Positions 16,409 to 25,551 are shown, counted from the first letter of the stretch. The stretch is 64,000 bases of DNA from Caldicellulosiruptor saccharolyticus DSM 8903 (GCF_000016545.1 NC_009437.1:847501-911500); one strand, 5' to 3'. Notes: generated by a model from the letters alone, not told the origin. Program-made: numbers and translations.

Positions 16409-17410
16409 GTGGAAAAGATAAATTTCAAATTAGTAGAAGAAAATTATTCAATCAAGATTGAAAGAATAAAACAAATTAAAACAAATGCATATTTCATTAA
16501 AACAAAGGATAAAAAGAAATATTTTTTAAAACTAAGCAGAGTGGACAAATCGCGCGTAGACTTTATTATGGATGTCTATTCACACCTGAAAAAAACATCG
16601 TTCAAAAGCCACCTGATTGACTTTGAAAGAACAATAGATGGTGGCTTTTATTTTTTAGACAACTTTGGAAGAGTTTGTCTTCTGTGCAAATGGATTGATG
16701 GTAGAGGAGCAGATTACAAAACATTTTCTGATTTGAAGGTCATTGTAAGCATTTTAGACCATCTTCACACCTCTACAATTTGTTTTGCAAAACAGGAAGA
16801 TAGAATGCACCTTCCTTGCTATGAAGAGATTTTTCAAAATAAGTATTCACAAATAAAAACAATGGAGAATATTATACATCAAAAAGAAGTATATAGCACA
16901 TTTGATAAGTGTTTCTTGAAGACCATTCATCGATTTGAGAATAGGTTTGCTGAGTGTATATGTTTTGTGAAAAAAATAGGTAGTTATTTTAGAATGTCGA
17001 ACCAAAAGGTACTTATCCACCATGACCCTGCTCATCACAACTTTATCTTCGCTGAGGATAATGTATATCTCATAGACTTTGACTATGCTGTTTTTGATTA
17101 TGATGTGCATGATTTTGTCAACTTAGGTGTGAGGATTTTAAAAACAAATGAGTGGAATATCGACATTTTTAAGTTTTATCTGAAACTGTTAAGGGAAAAA
17201 GGTATTCCCAAAAAGTTCTGGTTTGAAGTGTTTTGGATTTTGATGCTTTTTCCCCAGGAGATTTGGCAGGTTGGGCTTCAGTACTACTTTGAAAAACAGC
17301 CATGGACTGAAGAGTATTTTTTAAAAAGACTAAAAGGCGCTATTGAAATACAGACAAGAAAGGAGATGATAGTAAATAAGGTTGTAGGGGGGAAGTTGAA
17401 TTGGCACTGA
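16409..17410 (+). CDS. CotS-family kinase-like protein 1
   Basis: An aminoglycoside-phosphotransferase-fold protein of the spore-coat CotS/CotI family. The catalytic loop is LIHHDPAHHNF with Asp206. The metal-binding segment YLIDFDYAVFDYDVHDF follows, and the C-terminal LFPQEIWQVGLQYYF block is typical of CotS homologues. Start is GTG 16409, with only a weak ribosome site. CotS and CotI are coat proteins in Bacillus, and CotH-unrelated kinase activity is plausible but unproven for most members. Its 3' end overlaps the next paralogue by 10 bases. The intact motifs suggest an active small-molecule or protein kinase. Confidence 0.8.
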   Translation: MEKINFKLVEENYSIKIERIKQIKTNAYFIKTKDKKKYFLKLSRVDKSRVDFIMDVYSHLKKTSFKSHLIDFERTIDGGFYFLDNFGRVCLLCKWIDGRGADYKTFSDLKVIVSILDHLHTSTICFAKQEDRMHLPCYEEIFQNKYSQIKTMENIIHQKEVYSTFDKCFLKTIHRFENRFAECICFVKKIGSYFRMSNQKVLIHHDPAHHNFIFAEDNVYLIDFDYAVFDYDVHDFVNLGVRILKTNEWNIDIFKFYLKLLREKGIPKKFWFEVFWILMLFPQEIWQVGLQYYFEKQPWTEEYFLKRLKGAIEIQTRKEMIVNKVVGGKLNWH

Positions 17411-18369
17411 AAAATATAATCTCGCTTCAGTATGGGATGAATATAAAGAGTATGAAACAACTGCAAAATGAGTTTTTGATAAAAACTGCAAAAGCAGAGT
17501 ACATTGCTAAAAAAGTAAAGTTGTCTCCGGCAGAGATTGTTTTTATTTACCATTGTCAAGAACATTTGAAGGAAAACAGGTTTGTAAGCTTTGAAAAGAT
17601 TCTCCCAACAAAGGATGGTTGTCCTTACCTGAGGTTTGACAAATCAGTTTATGTCCTAATTGAACATTTTAAAAAGGAACCAATTGAGATTGTTGATAAA
17701 GAAATCTCAAACTGTGTAGAATTTATAAATATGTTTCACGCGGCTTCTACTAACCTTACTTCAACAGTTGGTGCAAGATATAAAGCTTCTTACGGCAAAG
17801 ACAGAATTGCAGCGAGAAACATGTATTCGGTTTTTACGAAAGTAAAACAAAATCCTAACCTTATCAAAAATGACAGCTTAAAAAAAGTTATTTTAAAGAC
17901 AATTGATAAAAATATTGAATATGTAGAAAAGGCAACAAAGATATTAGAGGATGACAGATATCTTGACATCATTGGACGATCTATGCAAGAAAATAGGTTT
18001 ATTCATGGAAAACTTACTCTTCAGAATATAGTAAGGAGCTACAATAAATTAAGACTTCTAAATATGTTCGATGTGGAGCTAAACATTCGCGAAAAAGACA
18101 TTGCAACCTTTGTCAAAAGCTTACTTAAAAGAAATAAGGACTTGGATTTTGACGAGATTATTGGACGCTTTTACATCACATCTTTTGACCAGTACAGGCA
18201 GAAACTAATATTAGCACTTTTGCTTTTGCCATATGAGTATTTTAGCGTGATCAAAAAGCTATTAAAGCTTGGAAATTTGGAGTGGGCATTTAGAGGTTTT
18301 GAAGAAAAGATAAATAGAATTTGTGAAAAAGATGAATACAAGCATAAAATTCTCACCTCCCTGCATTAA
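17401..18369 (+). CDS. CotS-family paralogue 2, probable pseudokinase
   Basis: Start is TTG 17401 behind GGGGGGAAG. The 322-residue protein aligns along its length with its neighbours, including a C-terminal LLLLPYEYFSVIKKLL block. The catalytic loop reads FIHGKLTLQNIV, so the catalytic Asp of HxD is replaced by Lys. The downstream IDFD metal motif is reduced to LLNMFDVEL. It is therefore unlikely to phosphorylate anything and may act as a regulatory or scaffold partner. Overlap with the upstream gene indicates coupled translation. Confidence 0.75.
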   Translation: MALKNIISLQYGMNIKSMKQLQNEFLIKTAKAEYIAKKVKLSPAEIVFIYHCQEHLKENRFVSFEKILPTKDGCPYLRFDKSVYVLIEHFKKEPIEIVDKEISNCVEFINMFHAASTNLTSTVGARYKASYGKDRIAARNMYSVFTKVKQNPNLIKNDSLKKVILKTIDKNIEYVEKATKILEDDRYLDIIGRSMQENRFIHGKLTLQNIVRSYNKLRLLNMFDVELNIREKDIATFVKSLLKRNKDLDFDEIIGRFYITSFDQYRQKLILALLLLPYEYFSVIKKLLKLGNLEWAFRGFEEKINRICEKDEYKHKILTSLH

Positions 18370-18412
18370 ATATTAGGATTTTTCATATAGTTTTTAGTGG
18401 GAGGTGTTTTTT

Positions 18413-19405
18413 ATGATTTTGCTCAGAGAAGAAATAACTCAGTTTTTTGATATAGAGGTTTTTTATTTTATGCCCATTCGTGACATTCTTGTACTGTCCA
18501 CAGACAGCGGCTTAAAATGCTTTAAAAAGGTTGACTATTCAGTGGAGACACTTTTGTTTATCCACGGTGGAAAGGAACACCTTGTTTCAAGAGGATTTTT
18601 AGATATAGACAGGTTTAACTTAAGCAAAGCTGGTGAGCCATATGTTATCTTGAATGACGATATTTATGTTCTCACTGACTGGATAGATGCAAGAGAGTGT
18701 GAGCTTGAAAATCCAATTGAGCTAAAAGCTGCAGCGGAAAAGCTTGCTCTCATGCACGAGGCGTCTTATGGTTATACAGATGTCCCGCAAGGTGCGAGAA
18801 TACGAGACGATTTAGGGAAACTCATGACACGCTTTGAAAAAAGGTGTAACGAGTTTTCGCGTATGAGAAAAATGGCAGAAAAGAGAAAAAGCATGTTTGA
18901 TTATGAGTATTTATTTACATATTCGTATTATTATGAGCTTGCTAAAGAAGCTTTCGAAAAGATTAAAAATTCTAAATATAGTAGCCTTTGCGAAGAGGCA
19001 AGACAAAAAAGAGGTTTTATCCACCGCGACTATTCATACCATAATATACTCTATACCCAAGATGGAGATGTGTATATAATTGACTTTGACTATCTTACGT
19101 ATGATTTGAGAGTAGTTGATATCGCAAGTTTTATGCAAAAGGTTCTAAAAAGGATTCATTGGGATATAAAAACAGGCGAGAGCATCATAAACTGGTACTC
19201 AAACATCTCGCCTTTGAGCAAAGATGAGCTTGAACTGATATATATCATTCTGCTCTTTCCATATAGATACTGGAAAACGTGTAACCGATATTACAATGGT
19301 AAGAAAAGCTGGTCTGAAAAGGTGTTTACTGCAAAGCTAAACGAGGTAATTAGCGAAAGAGACTTTCACTATGACTTTATAAAATGGTTGGAAAAGCAGA
19401 TATAG
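18413..19405 (+). CDS. CotS-family kinase-like protein 3
   Basis: The ATG at 18413 follows GGGAGGTG at good spacing; a GTG nine bases earlier lies inside that ribosome site. The catalytic loop FIHRDYSYHNIL and metal motif YIIDFDYLTYDLRVVDI are intact. LLFPYRYWKTCNRYY closes the fold as in other CotS homologues. It is the third consecutive member of the family, and the cluster ends with a strong terminator. In Bacillus these proteins belong to the spore coat; here the role is unknown. Confidence 0.8.
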   Translation: MILLREEITQFFDIEVFYFMPIRDILVLSTDSGLKCFKKVDYSVETLLFIHGGKEHLVSRGFLDIDRFNLSKAGEPYVILNDDIYVLTDWIDARECELENPIELKAAAEKLALMHEASYGYTDVPQGARIRDDLGKLMTRFEKRCNEFSRMRKMAEKRKSMFDYEYLFTYSYYYELAKEAFEKIKNSKYSSLCEEARQKRGFIHRDYSYHNILYTQDGDVYIIDFDYLTYDLRVVDIASFMQKVLKRIHWDIKTGESIINWYSNISPLSKDELELIYIILLFPYRYWKTCNRYYNGKKSWSEKVFTAKLNEVISERDFHYDFIKWLEKQI

Positions 19406-19411
19406 AAAAAA

Positions 19412-19445
19412 GGGCTACAAAACCAGAAGACTTGGTTAGTAGCCC
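19412..19445. terminator. Bidirectional terminator between convergent units
   Basis: GGGCTAC and GTAGCCC form the outer stem with an inner ACCA/TGGT pairing. A run precedes and T-rich sequence follows. Confidence 0.7.
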
Positions 19446-19456
19446 CATTTTACTTT

Positions 19457-20245
19457 CTATAGAATCACCTGCTTGTTCTTATAATAGATAATTCTCAAAC
19501 CTTCCAACGTCAAAATAGGATTAACAATTTGGATAGTCTTTGACTCTTGAGCAATTAATCTTGCAAGCCCACCTGTTGCAATCACTTTTGCATCCTTTTC
19601 ATTCATCTCTTCTCTGATTTTGTTTACCATATAATCAACAAGACCAACATATCCGTAGATAATACCTGACTGCATCGCATGCACTGTATTTTTGCCAATG
19701 ACTGTTGGTGGTTTTTGAAGTTCTATTCTGTGAAGTTTGCTTGCATGTGAAAAAAGAGCTTCTGCTGATATTTTTATTCCAGGTGCAATTGCACCACCAA
19801 GGTATTCTGATTTAGAGCTCAGGGCACAAAATGTTGTTGCTGTACCAAAGTCAATTATCACGGCAGGTCCGCCATATAGCTCATTTACAGCAACTGCATT
19901 GACAATCCTGTCTGAGCCAACCTCCTTAGGATTTTCAGTTTTGATGTTCAAACCTGTCTTAATTCCAGGTCCTACAACAATCGGTGTGCAATTGAAGTAC
20001 TTTTGGATGGCCCTTTCAAATGAGTACATTATAGGTGGTACCACAGAAGATATTATAACATCCATTATTTCAGATGGTGATATACCACTGTAGCTTAGCA
20101 TTTGAGTCATCAAGATTCCGAACTCATCTGCTGCCTTTTCCTTGTCTGTCTTCATCCTGTAGCTTGCAAGAAGATCTTTTCCTTTATAAACCCCAAACAC
20201 AATGTTTGTATTTCCAATATCAACAACTAAAAGTTTGTCTTTCAT
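19457..20245 (-). CDS. coaX: Type III pantothenate kinase
   Basis: The 262-residue ASKHA-fold protein has the CoaX motifs: [15 protein letters not shown] at the N terminus, [10 protein letters not shown] near residue 100, and [15 protein letters not shown] near residue 130. ATGGLARLI follows. It phosphorylates pantothenate in the first step of CoA synthesis and is the potassium-dependent, feedback-insensitive type. Start ATG 20245 follows AAAGGTGA. It is the last gene of the minus-strand dapL-UPF0145-coaX cluster, 23 bases after the previous stop. Confidence 0.93.
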   Translation of the reverse strand: MKDKLLVVDIGNTNIVFGVYKGKDLLASYRMKTDKEKAADEFGILMTQMLSYSGISPSEIMDVIISSVVPPIMYSFERAIQKYFNCTPIVVGPGIKTGLNIKTENPKEVGSDRIVNAVAVNELYGGPAVIIDFGTATTFCALSSKSEYLGGAIAPGIKISAEALFSHASKLHRIELQKPPTVIGKNTVHAMQSGIIYGYVGLVDYMVNKIREEMNEKDAKVIATGGLARLIAQESKTIQIVNPILTLEGLRIIYYKNKQVIL

Positions 20246-20268
20246 CGTATCTTCACCTTTTAAGAAGT

Positions 20269-20589
20269 TTATTCAACTACAACAGCAGTTCCTGTGACAG
20301 AGACCATTAGCATACTTCCGTTTGTTCCCAAAACCTCATAATCAATGTCAATTCCAACTACAGCATTTGCACCAAGCATTGCAGCCCTGTTTTGAAGTTC
20401 TTGCAGAGCTTCTTCTCTTGCCCTTATAAGTTCATTTTCGTATGTTCCGGACCTTCCGCCAAATATGTCTGTGATAGAAGCTATAAAGTCTTTTACAAGA
20501 TTGACTCCTACAATTACTTCACTGCTCACAATTCCTTTGTAGTCCACAATTTTCTTGCCTTCAATAGAAGGAGTTGTTGTAACAATCAT
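20269..20589 (-). CDS. UPF0145/YbjQ-family protein
   Basis: The 106-residue protein matches the YbjQ/UPF0145 family: [19 protein letters not shown] at the start, [16 protein letters not shown] in the middle, and [15 protein letters not shown]. The family forms small pentamer-like beta assemblies and is sometimes described as a heavy-metal-binding domain; its function is unknown. The ATG at 20589 has AGGAGG eight bases upstream and is favoured over a TTG three bases earlier. It sits between dapL and coaX with short gaps, consistent with cotranscription. Confidence 0.88.
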   Translation of the reverse strand: MIVTTTPSIEGKKIVDYKGIVSSEVIVGVNLVKDFIASITDIFGGRSGTYENELIRAREEALQELQNRAAMLGANAVVGIDIDYEVLGTNGSMLMVSVTGTAVVVE

Positions 20590-20601
20590 CAAAAAAACCT
20601 C

Positions 20602-21837
20602 CTAAAATTCAAATTCCACATCAGAAAGTCTTCTCTTGAGCTCTTCCATAACTCTTATTTCATCCTCAGGTGTTTTTGCCTCAAATGTGACTGAGAATCT
20701 CACAAAATGTCCTGCGTCATCCCATGGAACTGTTGAGATGCACTTTTCTGTGATTAAGTATTCCGAAAACTCTTCAGCTGTCTCAAACCTTCGGCCATTT
20801 TTAATTCCCTTTGGAATCTCAACGTACAAATAGAAAGACCCCTTTGGTTTTTGAGCATCAAAACCAAGCTCTCTCAATGTTTTCACAAGAAGGTCATGAC
20901 GGCGGGAATATTTTTCATTTATCTTCTCAGTAATTTCAGGATGCTCAAGAGCATAAATACCTGCTTTTTGAATTGCCTTAAACTGACCAGAGTCGTTATT
21001 GTCTTTGACAGCTGCAAATGCCTTTACAACCAGTTCGTTTCCTGCAACAAATGCAAGTCTCCAACCTGTCATGTTGTAGGCCTTTGAAAGTGAATGAATT
21101 TCAACTCCAACCTCTTTTGCACCATCAACAGATAAAAAAGACAGAGGTTTGTATCCATCAAACACCAAAGCAGCATATGCAGCGTCATGTACAACTATAA
21201 TGTTGTTCTTTGCAGCAAACTCAACAACCTCTTCAAAGAATTCCTTTGTTGCAACAGCACCGCATGGGTTGTTTGGATAATTTAAGTACATCAGTTTTGC
21301 TCTTTTTTTGATATCAGCAGGAATAGAACTTAAATCCGGCAAGAAGTTATTCTCTTTCAAAAGTGGAACGTTGTAAACCTCTCCGCCAAGCCACTTTGTG
21401 ATTGTACCAAGCACAGGATAACCTGGCACCGTCATGATTGTCACATCACCAGGGTTTATAAATGCATATGGCAAGAGCGCCAATGCTGACTTTGAACCGA
21501 TTGCATGGTTGACCTCTGTGTCAGGGTTAATTTCCTTTACACCATATACTCTTTCTAAATACTTTGCAGCTGCTACTTTGAATTCATAAATTCCATTATC
21601 AGCATATCCTCTGTTTTCATCTTTTCCAGCTTCATAGGCCAAAGTTCCAATTATACCCATGTCTGCTTTCTCATCCGGCTCACCAACACCCATGTCAATT
21701 AGCTCCATATCAGGGTGAAGCTCTTTTGCCTTAGCCTTTGCTCTTTTAATTTTTTCGAACTTATATAAAACTGTCTCTTTTCCAAAGTTGCTTCCACCAA
21801 TTCGCTCTGCAAACATGTTCTGAATAAAGCTTTCCAT
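20602..21837 (-). CDS. dapL: LL-diaminopimelate aminotransferase
   Basis: The 411-residue fold-type I PLP enzyme matches DapL length and motifs. MGVGEPDEKAD lies near residue 50, YLNYPNNPCGAVA gives the substrate/PLP loop, and the Schiff-base lysine is in SLSKAYNMTGWRL. VRFSVTFEA marks the C-terminal arginine region. It converts tetrahydrodipicolinate directly to LL-diaminopimelate, a one-step route to lysine and peptidoglycan precursors found in many clostridia. Start ATG 21837 has GAAGGAGG upstream. No lysine riboswitch is visible in the leader. Confidence 0.93.
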   Translation of the reverse strand: MESFIQNMFAERIGGSNFGKETVLYKFEKIKRAKAKAKELHPDMELIDMGVGEPDEKADMGIIGTLAYEAGKDENRGYADNGIYEFKVAAAKYLERVYGVKEINPDTEVNHAIGSKSALALLPYAFINPGDVTIMTVPGYPVLGTITKWLGGEVYNVPLLKENNFLPDLSSIPADIKKRAKLMYLNYPNNPCGAVATKEFFEEVVEFAAKNNIIVVHDAAYAALVFDGYKPLSFLSVDGAKEVGVEIHSLSKAYNMTGWRLAFVAGNELVVKAFAAVKDNNDSGQFKAIQKAGIYALEHPEITEKINEKYSRRHDLLVKTLRELGFDAQKPKGSFYLYVEIPKGIKNGRRFETAEEFSEYLITEKCISTVPWDDAGHFVRFSVTFEAKTPEDEIRVMEELKRRLSDVEFEF

Positions 21838-22277
21838 TTAATATCTACCTCCTTCAAAAATCACAAATTTATATTTTCTGTGTTATTTTTCTTGTAAATT
21901 AGTGGTAATTTATTTTGGTTCCAATGAAATAGAAACATTCAAAACTAATGTGTTAGTGATATTTTAACATAAATCAATAAAAATTTGAAAGGGCAATATG
22001 CTTTTATATAGTGTGGAGAATTTTCGAAAAATTTTTTTATCAGAATATCCCTACATTTAAGAAATTGAAAGCAACACAACTACTTACGGTTTTCCTAATA
22101 AATATTTTACACTAAGCTTTTACAAACCATAGCTTATGCACAATTAAAAAATGAGACTTTCAAACCATAAAAAATTTCATTTAACTTTTCCAATTGACCT
22201 ACAATACCTACCCATGGTATATATCATCATTGAAAATATGAGTTTACAAAAGATAAAGACAAGGGGGTATAGCTGAG
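21838..22277. other. Intergenic region, 440 bp, between divergent genes
   Basis: Nothing coding is visible. For dapL, an extended -10 TGTTAAAAT (minus strand, 21969-21961) has only a weak -35. The dyad ACTAATGTGTTAGT (21944-21957) lies at its expected start point. For the gene at 22278, TTGACC (22194-22199) and TATATA (22218-22223) are 18 bases apart. The middle is AT-rich without a recognisable RNA fold. Confidence 0.4.
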
Positions 22278-22964
22278 ATGGAGGTTTTAGAAAAAGGTTT
22301 GCGGAAAGGCAATAAAAAGAAAACAGAAGCGAAAAAACTCAACTACAAGCCGTTTGTTGCACTTTTGTTGCCGACAGTTATTATAGCTGGTTTGTTTTGT
22401 CCTCTAATGGGACTTTTCGCATTTGTATGTATGGCAGGAGCAGTAGTTTTGAGTTTCTATAAAGGAAGATATTGGTGTTACAGATTCTGTCCAAGAGGTG
22501 CTTTTTTGGACGAATTCATCTCTAAACTCAGCTTTCAAAGGTCAGTTCCACAAATTTTGAAGTCAGGTTTTTCAAAGGCATTTTGGGTTGTATTTTTCAT
22601 GCTTATGATAGTTTTGAATGTGATAAGAAGTGGTGGGGATATATATAAGTTTGGCAAGGGAGTAGTTTTGCTTTTGTGGCTTACCTCTTTATTGGCAATA
22701 ATTGGTGGAATTTTGTTCAAGCCAAGAACGTGGTGTATTGTCTGCCCGATGGGAACAATAAGTGGTTTGGTAGGGAAAAGGAAAAGACCTATTGAAATAG
22801 ATGTAAGTAAATGTGTTCAGTGTAAGCTTTGTAATAAAAACTGTCCAATGGAGATAGAGGTTTGCTCTTTTAAAGAAAACGGAATAGTGGAAAGTATAAA
22901 CTGCATAAGGTGTGAAACTTGTGCTAAGGTATGTCCTAAGGATGCTCTTGTGAGCTTAGATTAA
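22278..22964 (+). CDS. NapH/MauN-like membrane polyferredoxin
   Basis: The 228-residue protein combines about four membrane helices with cysteine-rich cytoplasmic parts. Two CxxxCP-type membrane-proximal motifs (WCYRFCPRG and WCIVCPMG) are characteristic of NapH/CcoG-like proteins. At the C terminus are two 4Fe-4S ferredoxin clusters (CVQCKLCNKNCP and CIRCETCAKVCP). Such proteins pass electrons between the quinone or membrane pool and a cytoplasmic or extracellular partner. No partner reductase is next to it. Start ATG 22278 follows AAGGGGGTAT. It is a single-gene unit with its own terminator. Confidence 0.85.
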   Translation: MEVLEKGLRKGNKKKTEAKKLNYKPFVALLLPTVIIAGLFCPLMGLFAFVCMAGAVVLSFYKGRYWCYRFCPRGAFLDEFISKLSFQRSVPQILKSGFSKAFWVVFFMLMIVLNVIRSGGDIYKFGKGVVLLLWLTSLLAIIGGILFKPRTWCIVCPMGTISGLVGKRKRPIEIDVSKCVQCKLCNKNCPMEIEVCSFKENGIVESINCIRCETCAKVCPKDALVSLD

Positions 22965-22990
22965 AAGCAGCATTTTGAAGAACTGCTTTT
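22963..22990 (+). terminator. Intrinsic terminator
   Basis: AAAAGCAG and CTGCTTTT pair across a 12-base loop, and TATTTTTTG follows. Confidence 0.7.
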
Positions 22991-23053
22991 TATTTTTTGC
23001 TCTTTTATTACTTATATTTCCTTAATTTCAATTATAATTCTTCTTGTTCTGCA

Positions 23054-23082
23054 TTGACTTGAAAATGGTATTGGAATATAAT
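23054..23082 (+). promoter_or_regulatory. nrdD promoter
   Basis: TTGACT (23054-23059) and TATAAT (23077-23082) are 17 bases apart. The -10 box lies inside the first NrdR-like box. Confidence 0.8.
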
Positions 23083-23123
23083 ATATTGTGTTCAGGAAAT
23101 GTTTTAGACACAATATATAGTGG
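23076..23123 (+). promoter_or_regulatory. Tandem NrdR boxes
   Basis: Two 16-mers lie 32 bases apart start to start: ATATAATATATTGTGT (23076-23091) and ACACAATATATAGTGG (23108-23123). Each matches the NrdR palindrome of the type ACACAATATATTGTGT at most positions. The spacing puts them on the same helix face. NrdR is the ATP/dATP-sensing repressor of ribonucleotide reductase genes, and the first box covers the -10 element. Confidence 0.85.
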
Positions 23124-23190
23124 TATAAAATCTTTAAGGCTGTTTAAAATGAGTATTTTAAAGATTGGCATGTGAAAGGGGTAAAGAAAA

Positions 23191-25278
23191 ATGATAACAA
23201 AGGTTATGAAAAGGGATGGGACGATTGTTGACTTTGACCGCAAAAAGATAGAAAATGCGATCTTTAAGGCAGCAAAGGCTGTTGGAGGTTCTAATTATTC
23301 AATTGCTGAAAAGCTTACTGACCAGGTCATAGAGCTTTTGGAAAAGAAGTTTGGCTATTCAATCCCTCATGTTGAAGACATTCAGGACATAGTAGAAAAG
23401 GTTTTGATAGAAAACGGTCATGCAAAGACAGCAAAAGCTTATATCCTTTACAGAAAACAGCATCAGGATATGAGAGAGTTCAAAAACCTGTTTTTGGACA
23501 TTGAGAATACAGTTGACCAATATATTGGGAAAGAAGACTGGAGAGTAAATGAAAACAGCAACATGAGCTATTCTCTCCAAGGGCTGAACAACCACATATC
23601 AACAGCAGTTATTTCAAAATACTGGCTAAACAAGATATACCCAAAAGAGGTTGCAGAGGCGCATATAAACGGTGATTTTCATCTTCATGATTTGGGTGTT
23701 TTAGGCGTATACTGCTGTGGCTGGGATTTGAGAGACCTTCTTTTAAACGGATTTACAGGAGTTGAAGGCAAAGTTGCATCAAAGCCGGCAAAACATTTTA
23801 GAAGCGCTCTTGGTCAGGTTGTAAACTTCTTTTATACTTTACAGGGTGAGGCAGCAGGTGCACAGGCATTTTCTAACTTTGACACATACCTTGCACCGTT
23901 TATATACTATGACAAACTCACATATTCTGATGTAAAACAAGCACTTCAAGAGTTTGTGTTCAATACAAATGTGCCAACAAGGGTGGGTTTCCAGAGCCCG
24001 TTTACAAATATTACGTTGGACTTGGTGCCACCTTCCACTTTGAAAGATGAACCTGTTATCATTGGCGGTCAGATTATGGATAGGACCTATAAAGAGTTTC
24101 AACGTGAAATGGATATTTTCAACATGGCATTTGCCGAGGTTATGATGGAAGGAGATGCAAAAGGCAGGATTTTCTCATTCCCGATTCCAACATACAACAT
24201 AACAAAGGATTTTGACTGGGACAGTCCTGTTGTTGACAAAATCATGGAGATGACAGCAAAGTATGGTCTTCCTTACTTCAGCAATTTTGTAAACTCTGAT
24301 ATGAAACCTGAAGATGCAAGGTCAATGTGTTGCAGACTTAGACTTGACAATCGTGAGCTCAGAAAACGTGGCGGGGGACTTTTTGGTGCAAATCCGCTCA
24401 CAGGCTCAATTGGAGTTGTTACAATCAACCTTCCAAGAATAGGATACCTGTCAAAGTCCGAAGATGAATACTTTGAAAGATTAGCAAGACTTATGGATAT
24501 TGCAAAGACAAGCCTTGAAATAAAAAGAGAGGTATTAGAAGATCTTACCAAGAAAGGTTTGTATCCATATTCCAGATTTTATCTGCGCGACATCTATGCA
24601 CGATTTGGAGAGTATTGGAAGAATCACTTCAATACAATTGGAATTGTTGGAATGCACGAAAGCCTGCTTAACTTTATGGGTGTTGGCATTGATACAAAAG
24701 AGGGAAGAGAGTTTGCTATAAAAGTGCTTGACTTTATGAGAGAAAGAATAAGAAAGTACCAGGAAGAGACAGGTATTCTTTACAATCTTGAGGCAACACC
24801 TGCAGAAGGAACATCATACAGGCTTGCAAGAAAAGACAAGCAGATGTTCCCAGATATAATTACATCAGGAAAAGACGAGCCATTTTACACAAACTCAACC
24901 CAGCTGCCTGTTGACTACACAGATGATATATTCACAGCTTTGGACCATCAAGAAGAGCTTCAGATTCGCTACACAGGCGGAACTGTTTTGCACGGCTTTG
25001 TTGGTGAAAAGATTGACGATATTGAGGTTTGCAAAGAGATAGTCAAAAAGATTGCATACAACTATAGAATCCCGTACTACACAATAACACCGACATTCTC
25101 TGTATGCCCAGACCACGGATATGTTGCAGGTGAGCACTTTAGCTGTCCGACATGCGGCAAAGAGTGTGAGGTTTACTCAAGAGTTGTTGGCTACTACAGA
25201 CCCGTTCAGTGCTGGAACAAGGGCAAGCAGGAAGAGTTTAAGTTCAGAAAAGAGTATAAGATTGCGGTAAGAAGGTAA
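23191..25278 (+). CDS. nrdD: Anaerobic (class III) ribonucleoside-triphosphate reductase
   Basis: The 695-residue enzyme begins with an ATP cone (KRDGTIVDFDRKKIENAIFKA). The ten-stranded barrel follows, with SMCCRLRLDN containing an active-site cysteine. A C-terminal zinc site is formed by the cysteines of SVCPDHGYVAGEHFSCPTCG and KEC. The glycyl radical residue is G667 in RVVGYYRP. It reduces ribonucleotides to deoxyribonucleotides anaerobically and needs the radical-SAM activase NrdG, which is not adjacent. Start ATG 23191 follows AAAGGGGTAAAG. Regulation by NrdR is strongly suggested by the two upstream boxes. Confidence 0.95.
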   Translation: MITKVMKRDGTIVDFDRKKIENAIFKAAKAVGGSNYSIAEKLTDQVIELLEKKFGYSIPHVEDIQDIVEKVLIENGHAKTAKAYILYRKQHQDMREFKNLFLDIENTVDQYIGKEDWRVNENSNMSYSLQGLNNHISTAVISKYWLNKIYPKEVAEAHINGDFHLHDLGVLGVYCCGWDLRDLLLNGFTGVEGKVASKPAKHFRSALGQVVNFFYTLQGEAAGAQAFSNFDTYLAPFIYYDKLTYSDVKQALQEFVFNTNVPTRVGFQSPFTNITLDLVPPSTLKDEPVIIGGQIMDRTYKEFQREMDIFNMAFAEVMMEGDAKGRIFSFPIPTYNITKDFDWDSPVVDKIMEMTAKYGLPYFSNFVNSDMKPEDARSMCCRLRLDNRELRKRGGGLFGANPLTGSIGVVTINLPRIGYLSKSEDEYFERLARLMDIAKTSLEIKREVLEDLTKKGLYPYSRFYLRDIYARFGEYWKNHFNTIGIVGMHESLLNFMGVGIDTKEGREFAIKVLDFMRERIRKYQEETGILYNLEATPAEGTSYRLARKDKQMFPDIITSGKDEPFYTNSTQLPVDYTDDIFTALDHQEELQIRYTGGTVLHGFVGEKIDDIEVCKEIVKKIAYNYRIPYYTITPTFSVCPDHGYVAGEHFSCPTCGKECEVYSRVVGYYRPVQCWNKGKQEEFKFRKEYKIAVRR

Positions 25279-25304
25279 TGGTTTTTATTTTTAGTTTAAT
25301 GAAG

Positions 25305-25343
25305 AAAGGAGCTGTCTTTTTAACTAATAAAGGCAGTTCCTTT
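25305..25343 (+). terminator. nrdD terminator
   Basis: A 15-bp stem with two G-T wobbles (AAAGGAGCTGTCTTT / AAAGGCAGTTCCTTT) is followed by a T run. Confidence 0.8.
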
Positions 25344-25390
25344 TTTGTTTATATTACAAAATATTGTTGTAGATGAAATTTTAAAAAATA

Positions 25391-25419
25391 TTGACATATC
25401 TACTTTTATAGAGTAAAAT
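25391..25419 (+). promoter_or_regulatory. Promoter of the disrupted secreted-protein gene
   Basis: Consensus TTGACA (25391-25396) and TAAAAT (25414-25419) are 17 bases apart. They precede the start at 25552 by about 130 bases. Confidence 0.65.
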
Positions 25420-25551
25420 GAAAATAAGGATTACTAGGAAAATAGAGGTGTTTTAAATGAGTTAATATGATAGTGCAAACTAAATAGTCCAGTATTAACA
25501 TGTATTAAGTAATTATTAATATTTTAAAATACCAGAAGGGAGAAAAAAACA

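Noticed and set aside
25448-25470. GAGGTG followed by ATG AGT TAA, a two-codon reading frame in the leader of the disrupted gene
   Set aside because: Ribosome-site-like sequences are common in this AT-rich DNA and nothing links the two codons to control of the downstream gene.
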